A stretch of 64,000 nucleotides of DNA. It comes from Plantago elongata (lineage: Eukaryota; Streptophyta; Magnoliopsida; Lamiales; Plantaginaceae). The position numbers were made by a program, and so were the translations under genes. Numbering within the stretch: the first letter of the stretch is position 1; every line of letters begins with the position of its first letter. Of this stretch, positions 57,460-64,000 are shown piece after piece. The notes beneath the pieces are model-generated. The model was given only the letters and a program-made list of their open reading frames with translations, ran no database searches and was not told the DNA's origin. The DNA lies in the NCBI GenBank assembly GCA_036897095.1, contig JAYMSP010000024.1, forward strand, positions 53,249 through 117,248. Direction: 5' to 3'.

Positions 57460-60083
57460 TAAAGTAAGTAAGAAAGTGTTCTAACATAGAAATTTTAATT
57501 TTCTGATTGAGATTGAAATACTTATTGTTCGAGAATTGATATAGTAAAGTGTCAAAAGATGATATTGGTTTGTAATGTGATGCACCGTCCATGCCCAATC
57601 CAAAATAATACATAGCCCATGGAAACAAGTGGATCAGTCGATTTTTCCACTAATTAGGGCAATTCGGTTAAAGTCGTGCTTTTTAAATTCTACCAATGTC
57701 GTGATAGAGGGTGTATCAGTATTGTTGTCCCCATAACGTAATAAAATAAAATAAAATTTTAAATTGAATAATATGTGGGTGAGGTGGATGTAAAATTTGC
57801 TAACTGATCAGATATGTTCACAAAGAAGTAATTAAGTTGATAAAAAATCTCATTGATTTTAATTGAAAAATTCTCATTTATTACAATGTGTAGTATCTTA
57901 TCGAACGAAATAATTGATAAGGTTATTTGTTATCAACTTTTTATTTTACAACTCTACTCTATATTGATTAAGTTTGAATAACTGTCATCTATAATTTCGT
58001 GACACTCAGGGTGCTAGAAGAAATGAAATTTAGATAAAATTTCATGATATAGACGTAGTAAAAGATAAAAAGAGTTATACTAATTTAAGGACGGAACTAT
58101 TTGATTAAAAAAAAAAAAAAAAAAAAAAGGGGCAGGAGTGAAACTTACCATATGTAGTAGCACATGATACACAAACCATGCGGCTACCAAATGAACCTCA
58201 CTCTTGTCATATTTACGACGACAAGGGAAAAGAAGCTTTTGTTTTGTCTTTACGATACAAGAATTTTCCCACATTCTCACTATTATGGTGTTCTCTTTCT
58301 TGAAAATAGCAATATGCTGGTCTTTAATTTTGTTTTACTCACTTTTTATACTAAAATTTGGCAGGTGATTGGTGGATATGGTTTGTCGGGTTCGGACCAA
58401 GAATATTTCTGAGTAATTTTGAACTCTCAGGAGTCATGTATTGGATTTGAGAGAAGTTTTGGAATACTCTTCATGTGCCAACAATTTGGTGGACATTATT
58501 AACCAATGATACTAATTTGTTTTCATAAATATTTTATATTGGTTAATAGATTTTTTTCTAATTAATCATCATCACATATTTCAATTTCATCAAAGATTTT
58601 CCTTTTAAATTTATCTTCATATGCATGTATACGGAAGCCATCACCTTGTTTGAACATTCTAAGGCTGTAAAATGGGTGAACTTGACACAATTCGAACATA
58701 AATGGGTCGTATCAGGCCCGAATTATCTAAAAGGTTGAAACTTCACCAAAAATTTTAGCTCTGGGATTTACGGGTTAGATTTACTATGATCTGGCCTATC
58801 CATATGACATCTTCCCCATCGGATCAAGTTAGTAATTTTGTGAATTACATATAAATTGACACCCTTGCCATATAAATTACACTTGGACAAAAAACAAAGT
58901 AATAAGTTGTCAATTTTTACCATTAACATTTGATCATACCACTAAAAAGGATGTTTGTTGAAAGAGTTAATTATATCTGAGGTCTATAATGATGCTCAAA
59001 TTCAAACAATTGGTGTGTCTTAATGAACCTCTAGTGGTCAAGATTAAGGCTAATTACTTTCGGGAAAGCAACGCAACTTCCCAATTTGTCATGAGTGGCC
59101 TAAAACGTTTTTCTTCATGTAGTATCATCAATGTCGAAAAAGAGTCAACTAGCAGTGTGTTTATTGTGAAAATTTATACTTTCTGAAATTACTTCGCATT
59201 GTTTTCACTATTTAATAATTTATAAATATTAATAAAGTATGTAATGTTTGTAATAAAATATATAGTATTACATTTAAAAGACGAATTTAAAATTTTAAAA
59301 TTAGACAGAATGAACGTGGCCATGAACGAACCAGACAACGATAATAGCTAGATTGAGTAAGCAAATTTAATATGTTCCAAGCAAATTCCGTCCCTATGGA
59401 ATGCCCTAGGTTCCAAATTGTGGCTATAAATGAATCAAAATGCTAATCTTTAATTGTTGATTGATTGATTGGTATCATATGAATCAATTGTGGTCTTATT
59501 TCTCATGGTGCGGATATATGTCACAAGGAGCTGCTATAAATGAATTGCAGCACTTATTGATATTGTTGAATGTCCCCTTTCATTTTCATTGGGTCCAAGT
59601 ACTCTCAACACGTTCTTAAAATTCATAATGAATAATGTGGACAAGATTTCACTTAGTACTTTAGCTAGACTATACCAAAATGCCAATCTATAAACACAGG
59701 GATGCATTTTTATATTACGATAATATAAGTCGATACTCTCTCGTATAGTAATATCCTGTCGTATTAATTCATTTTTATATGCAAATCATTCATTTTCATG
59801 AAACTACCACACCAAAAAATAAGATCAAGAAGTCAACTTGAGAGCATGAATTCAGCCATGTGATAAATCTGGTATATATTCCAATATCCCATATTCAACA
59901 AAACAATCATAGAATATATGCATGAACAGCAGACTTGTTCAATCAGGTATTAAAGAACTCCATAAAGATAATCACATAAGTTGAAGCTCATGTTACTATA
60001 ATAACAATTACAGTTTCAAGACCTTTACTCTAGTACATTGAAAGAGTGGAATCACAAAATCAAAAATTTCAACCTTTACAGAT
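57460..60083. other. Intergenic region
   Basis: No gene recognised in 2.6 kb. It contains a 20+ base A-run at ~58109 and AT-rich debris. The ORFs at 58080–58412 and 58989–59186 show no family features. The last 200 bp is presumably promoter and leader of the dioxygenase. Confidence 0.5.
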
Positions 60084-61482
60084 ATGGCAGGAGTAATATT
60101 AGATGTTTCAGCAAGTGATCACAGGATGGAAATGCTCAAAGCTTTCGACGAAACGAAAGCTGGAGTTAAAGGCCTGATTGATTCTGGAATAGAAAAAGTT
60201 CCTGAGATATTCTTGATGTCATCTGAGGAGCTTGCCAAAGAGGTGCCTCGGGAAACGAGCTATCCAGTTCAAGTCCCAGTTATAGATCTAGGTGGAATCC
60301 TGAACCCGGAGAGGCGAAAACAGATTGTTGAACAGGTGAGGGTTGCTGCAGAAACTTGGGGATTTTTCCAGGTGGTGGAACATGGGATTCCTTTAACTGT
60401 CATTGATGGAATGACGGAAAGCATTTGCAAATTCAACGAGCAGGATGTTGAGGAGAAAAAGAAGTTCTATACACGCGATAGAACGTCTAGTGTGAGGTTT
60501 AATAGCAGTTATGATCTTTTTACTTCGAAAACTGCTAGCTGGAGGGATACCTTGACTTTGTCATTCTCGGATCCTCATCATGATATTTACGAAGAATTGC
60601 CTCTCTGCTGCAGGTATATATACATATTCACTCTGCTCCTGTTTCATCTTTTTTTATCCAACTTGTGAACATATATAGTCTTTCGTGTTGCTTCTTAGTC
60701 CAGATACTGAGTTGAGTCTAGCATATTCGCAGTGTCTTAACAGCTTTCAATTTCTTCTACGTTATGATCAGGTAGTTGATACTCATTAATGTCTTTCTTA
60801 CTATATTAGGGACTCATCTGTGGCATACTCAAAGCATGTTGAAGGTCTTGGAAATAGTCTGTTAGGATTACTATCCGAGGCACTTGGGCTCCAAACCGAT
60901 CATCTGAAAGACATGGAATGCTCCAGGGGGCATCGACTCTATGGCCACTACTATCCGGCCTGTCCTGAGCCAGAACTAACTATTGGAACCACAAAGCATT
61001 CTGATGCAGGATTTCTCACAATTCTTCTACAAAACCAAAACATCAATGGCCTCCAGGTCCTGTATCGTGGCCAGTGGGTCGACGTTCATCCCATTTCAGG
61101 AGCACTAGTCGTAAACATCGGGGATCTTCTTCAAGTATGTGTTACCTCTTGCACTACTTTCTACAGCGAAAATTGCATCTGTTTCTTTCATATTGACACT
61201 GATTTTTCATGTTGGTTCTGAATTCTGATGCAGTTGGTATCAAACGGAAGATTCAAAAGCGTTGAGCACAGAGCAATCACAAACCGTGTTGGTCCAAGGA
61301 TTTCAGTGGCCTGCTTCTTCTCAGGGGATCTGGACGGGGATAAAATGTATGGCCCCATCAAGGAACTGATATCAGAGAGGAATCCTCCCATTTACAGAGA
61401 GGTCTCGGTGAGAAAATATGTGGCAAAGTTTCTAAATACAGGTCTTGACAACTACCGTGCCCTTGATTACTACAAGGTCTGA
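60084..61482 (+). CDS. 2-oxoglutarate/Fe(II) dioxygenase, ACC-oxidase-homolog type
   Basis: Soluble oxygenase of the plant DOXC class, in the group annotated as 1-aminocyclopropane-1-carboxylate oxidase homologs (which also holds specialised-metabolism hydroxylases). Three exons (60084–60613, 60810–61134, 61234–61482) give 367 residues. N-terminal DIOX_N part: [45 protein letters not shown]. Catalytic part: [46 protein letters not shown]. Iron ligands His240, Asp242 and His297 (SVEHRAITN); 2-oxoglutarate anchor Arg307-x-Ser309 (GPRISVACF). All key residues are intact, so it is probably active. True ACC oxidase is shorter and lacks this N-terminal extension; the actual substrate cannot be inferred. 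Confidence 0.93.
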
Positions 61483-62220
61483 GGAGGTGAATGCCCGACT
61501 GCACACTACGTCTCACAGTCGAGCCTAATTGAAACGTAGAACTGTTTCTCTGTAAGAATAAAATGTCACAGGTACATGTATTTGTAATAATAAAGATGTG
61601 TAATATGAAACATTTATAAACATTGCATTACAGTTCATTCCAGAACTTTTCCTTCAGGCAAATATCATCCAGAACAAATTAAATTCCAGATCAAAACAGA
61701 CTAGCACTGTAAACATTCCTAATTTACCAGTAATCACCTCTACTCTATATGCAAGACTTCAGTATCAATACTGTTTCACAACAAGTACAGATAAGTGAAT
61801 AACTAGTACATTTATCGTAGCATATAATCATTCATGTCTTCTAGCTGAACTGTCTGTACAAGCAACGATGAGGACGAGGATATAAATGTCGTGGAGGATG
61901 GATGATATGATGAATAACAGATAATATGGACTATTGCCATGCTTATGTATACAGCACTAATTACTGTTCTGAATCATGAAAATATATACCTATATAACTT
62001 CTTGATTAAATGTTTATTTAACAAAATTAAATTTACAGGAAGAATAATTATCAACAAACATGTATTACAAGACTCGACTTCAAGTTTAGGAAGAATTCAT
62101 CTTCTAGAAAGCTAGAATCTCTAAGTCATCTTGTTTTGATGGCATATTTACATCTAGCAAAAGATGATGGTCAAACTAAAGAACCAATATGTTCAAGTTA
62201 TAGAAAGAAAGCAACTAGGA
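61483..62220. other. Convergent intergenic region
   Basis: Holds the 3' ends of the dioxygenase (+) and the NC2-alpha-like gene (−). An AATAAA occurs within ~80 bp of the dioxygenase stop. Nothing else recognised. Confidence 0.5.
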
Positions 62221-63192
62221 CTACTCTTCATCATAATCTTCATCTTCCTCATTGAATACCCCATTGTAGTTTGCAAGTTGAATAGGATCAATAGCCATCT
62301 TTTGCATGTCATCAAGTGACCAGCCAGGAATATCTTCATAGCGCATTTGAGGCGCTAGCTTCACTGAAGAATCAGTTTTCGTCTGAGGAGTTGGCTTTGT
62401 TGAAGAATCAGTTGTTACGTCAGAAACTGGCTTCGTCAGTGAAGAATCACTTATCATGTCAGGAGCTACTAGCTTTGTTGAAGATTCAGTTTTCACGTCC
62501 GGAGCTACTAGCTCTATTGGATATTCAGTTTTCGTGTCAGTAGCAACTTCCTCTGGTTCTGCAGTCGGTTCGCCGTACTCATTTAAATCAACATTGAGGT
62601 CAAAGTTTCTGACTGGTTTTTTCGCATCCTTTCCTGTTGAGGATCCTACATCAGCAGCATCAGGGCTAGACTCTTGATCTTTTCTATCATCACAACCATT
62701 CTGGTTCCGCAATTCACTTTTTACGCACTGATCATTTAATTTTGTGGCAAATATGCGAGTACCTCTGCCACGACCTCCACCTCTACCCCTACGTACCCTG
62801 CCTCCCCCACTGCTATCGGTATGGCCTGTTTCAGTAGTGCGTCTCCTTTTAGAGACGACAGATTCTTCATCTTCCGAAATTTTCTTTCTCTTCATAGCAG
62901 ATTTATCAGCTTCCGAACCACCTAAATCAGGAACCCTCCTAACCGTGTCCTTGAGGAAATCAAAGGTTTCAAAGCTCTCCACACATTGCTTCAAGTGCAT
63001 AGAATTCACAGTTTTTGCTCCCTTTTTCAAGGTAATATCACAAGTCCGGTCACAAAGATCTTTCAGGAACAGCTCCAAAGCTTTAGAAACTAGAAGGGGA
63101 ACAGCCATAGCTATCTTTCCGACGTCCGCATCAGTTTGCATAATCTTCTTGATCCTTGTGGATGGAAATCGGGTGTCAAGCCTCTTCCTCAT
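62221..63192 (-). CDS. NC2-alpha/DRAP1-like corepressor (NF-YC11-like), intronless
   Basis: Histone-fold subunit of the NC2 (Dr1/DRAP1) complex that binds TBP and represses or redirects Pol II transcription. 323 codons in one exon. Residues ~1–90 are the histone fold: MRKRLDTRFPSTRIKKIMQT, DVGKIAMAVPLLVSKALELF, LKDLCDRTCDITLKKGAKTV, HLKQCVESFETFDFLKDTV. Then nuclear-signal-like clusters (MKRKK, KRRRTTE), a Gly/Arg stretch GRVRRGRGGGRGRGTR, an EAR-like FDLNVDLNE, and a run of ~13-residue degenerate repeats (TKTEYPIELVAP, VKTESSTKLVAP, VTTDSSTKP, TKTDSSVKLAP; 62351–62543). The C-terminal PGWSLDDMQKMAIDPIQLAN plus acidic EEDEDYDEE matches the family's tail. To my knowledge plant relatives have introns, so a retrocopy is possible, but no poly-A remnant is visible. 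Confidence 0.9.
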   Translation of the reverse strand: MRKRLDTRFPSTRIKKIMQTDADVGKIAMAVPLLVSKALELFLKDLCDRTCDITLKKGAKTVNSMHLKQCVESFETFDFLKDTVRRVPDLGGSEADKSAMKRKKISEDEESVVSKRRRTTETGHTDSSGGGRVRRGRGGGRGRGTRIFATKLNDQCVKSELRNQNGCDDRKDQESSPDAADVGSSTGKDAKKPVRNFDLNVDLNEYGEPTAEPEEVATDTKTEYPIELVAPDVKTESSTKLVAPDMISDSSLTKPVSDVTTDSSTKPTPQTKTDSSVKLAPQMRYEDIPGWSLDDMQKMAIDPIQLANYNGVFNEEDEDYDEE

Positions 63193-63494
63193 GGCGTCAA
63201 GCAGCTACAAAAATCGAATGGAAACCCTGCTAATTTACAGAAACAATTACGTATGAAACGCAATCAAATATATATATGAAACACGTTGTGCATCGAAATA
63301 TATAGGAATATGAAAGGATAAGTATTTGATTTAGTACGGATAGGAAAAGGATCTATATTTACACAGCTAGCATAATTAAGGCGGCTAAAAGATTAAATAT
63401 TTCCTTATTAGAACGTATCCTTACTCCTTAGCCATGTAGAAGTAGTAAAATATTTCCTAATCTAGTTCAGATAAAGATTATGATAAACTGATCC

Positions 63495-63502
63495 TATAAA
63501 TA
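63495..63502 (+). promoter_or_regulatory. TATA box of the CAF1-like gene
   Basis: TATAAATA 118 bp before the CAF1 ATG, giving a predicted leader of about 90 bp. The region between it and the divergent NC2-alpha start (63192) is about 300 bp and could be a shared promoter. Confidence 0.6.
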
Positions 63503-63619
63503 ACCTGCATAGCTTCATATTTCTCAATCACATTCTTCCTTCACATATTCAACAGTAGTAGCTTAGCTTGATCGATTAATCAGATTTGTCTCAATACCAA
63601 AAACACAGACCAAACAACC

Positions 63620-64000
63620 ATGTTTAATCCGTTCACAGATGTTGTCCGTCAGGTTTGGGACTACAATTTCAACCATGAAATCTCTCTCATTCACAATTGC
63701 TTGTCCTATTACAACTATCGTGTTGCCTCTCTCGACACCGAGTTTCCTGGCACTGTGTTCACATCAGATATGCTAAGGCACCACTATACAACATGCCCCG
63801 AAGAATACTATAAGACATTGGAGAAAAATGCGGACGCCTTGAAGCTCATTCAGCTCGGTCTAACTCTAAACGATATGCAAGGTAATATGCATACATGGCA
63901 ATTCAGCTTCTGTGACTTTGACCCAGCAGTCGATCTCCACAATCGGGACTCCATCGCTATGCTTCGCAATCAAGGCATAGACTTCAACGTCAACAAGTTG
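63620..64000 (+). CDS. CCR4-associated factor 1 (CAF1) deadenylase, 5' part
   Basis: Catalytic subunit type of the CCR4–NOT complex; removes poly(A) tails. The first 127 codons are open to the right edge of the window, so the gene is cut by it. Signatures: DVVRQVWDYNFNHEISLIHN, RVASLDTEFPGTVF with the first two DEDD catalytic residues Asp39 and Glu41, ALKLIQLGLTLNDMQGN, TWQFSFCDFDP, and RDSIAMLRNQGIDF. It is intact and intronless so far, as usual for plant CAF1 genes. Several positions are unusual for the family (Tyr/Asn-rich YYNYRVASL, HHYTTCPEEYYKTL), so it belongs to a divergent branch, perhaps the stress-induced class. Confidence 0.9.
   Translation, partial: MFNPFTDVVRQVWDYNFNHEISLIHNCLSYYNYRVASLDTEFPGTVFTSDMLRHHYTTCPEEYYKTLEKNADALKLIQLGLTLNDMQGNMHTWQFSFCDFDPAVDLHNRDSIAMLRNQGIDFNVNKL

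Noticed and set aside
58080-58412. ORFs around the A-run at 58.1 kb
   Set aside because: Driven by the homopolymer and AT-rich sequence; no domain.
61188-61391. Minus-strand ORF over dioxygenase exon 3
   Set aside because: Antisense of a well-supported exon with the RxS motif.
62744-63256. Plus-strand 170-codon ORF over the NC2-alpha-like gene
   Set aside because: Shadow of the histone-fold coding strand; low-complexity Pro/Leu/Ser composition and no homology pattern.

Overview
The window is nuclear DNA from a flowering plant, almost certainly a eudicot. Genes are split by many AT-rich GT–AG introns. The products are plant-specific or plant-typical (plastid ferredoxin, COBRA-like, AKT2-type Shaker K+ channel, plant NIPA and MRS2 magnesium carriers, F-box/DUF295). 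Gaps hold Mutator-like, Tourist-like, SINE and Copia debris. Resemblance of several genes and repeats to asterid (Lamiales-like) sequences is only an impression; the species cannot be fixed from the window alone.

Layout. 1–0.6 kb: first exon of a DExH-box helicase leaving the window to the left. 0.76–4.83 kb: a Tourist-like MITE, then a decayed Mutator-like element with ~60-bp terminal inverted repeats. It holds two convergent broken genes: a plant-mobile-domain/Ulp1-associated ORF (+) and a FAR1-type transposase (−). 5.6–9.2 kb: ATP phosphoribosyltransferase (histidine step 1). 11.6–15.4 kb: NIPA magnesium transporter. 16.8–19.3 kb: EI24-like membrane protein. 20.4 kb: a tRNA-Arg(UCG) copy with a damaged T-loop. 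20.8–21.7 kb: a foldback Mutator-like insertion. 22.1–24.5 kb: MRS2/MGT magnesium transporter. 25.2–26.1 kb: Copia remnant. 27.5–32.8 kb: atypical bZIP gene with a long leader intron.

33.8–36.5 kb: COBRA-like protein. 38.7–41.9 kb: UBLCP1 nuclear proteasome phosphatase. 42.3–44.7 kb: a rearranged F-box/DUF295 cluster interrupted by a GC-rich segment. 46.0–46.4 kb: leaf-type ferredoxin with a G-box/I-box promoter. 48.7–51.4 kb: RNF170-like RING E3 ligase. 51.8–56.9 kb: AKT2-like K+ channel. 60.1–61.5 kb: 2-oxoglutarate dioxygenase (ACC-oxidase-homolog group). 62.2–63.2 kb: intronless NC2-alpha/DRAP1-like corepressor. 63.6 kb to the end: CAF1 deadenylase, cut by the window edge.

The genes form no operon or biosynthetic cluster; this is ordinary gene-dense plant chromatin with independent promoters. 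Points worth checking: the convergent two-gene Mutator element; five copies of one tRNA-derived SINE family; two short stop-free, frame-preserving introns in the K+ channel; GC–AG introns in NIPA and (probably) the bZIP gene; the tRNA whose B-box change creates an internal Pol III stop; the permuted F-box cluster with a possible spliced fusion; and the intronless NC2-alpha gene with an extended repetitive tail. I see no evidence for a wholly new molecular system.
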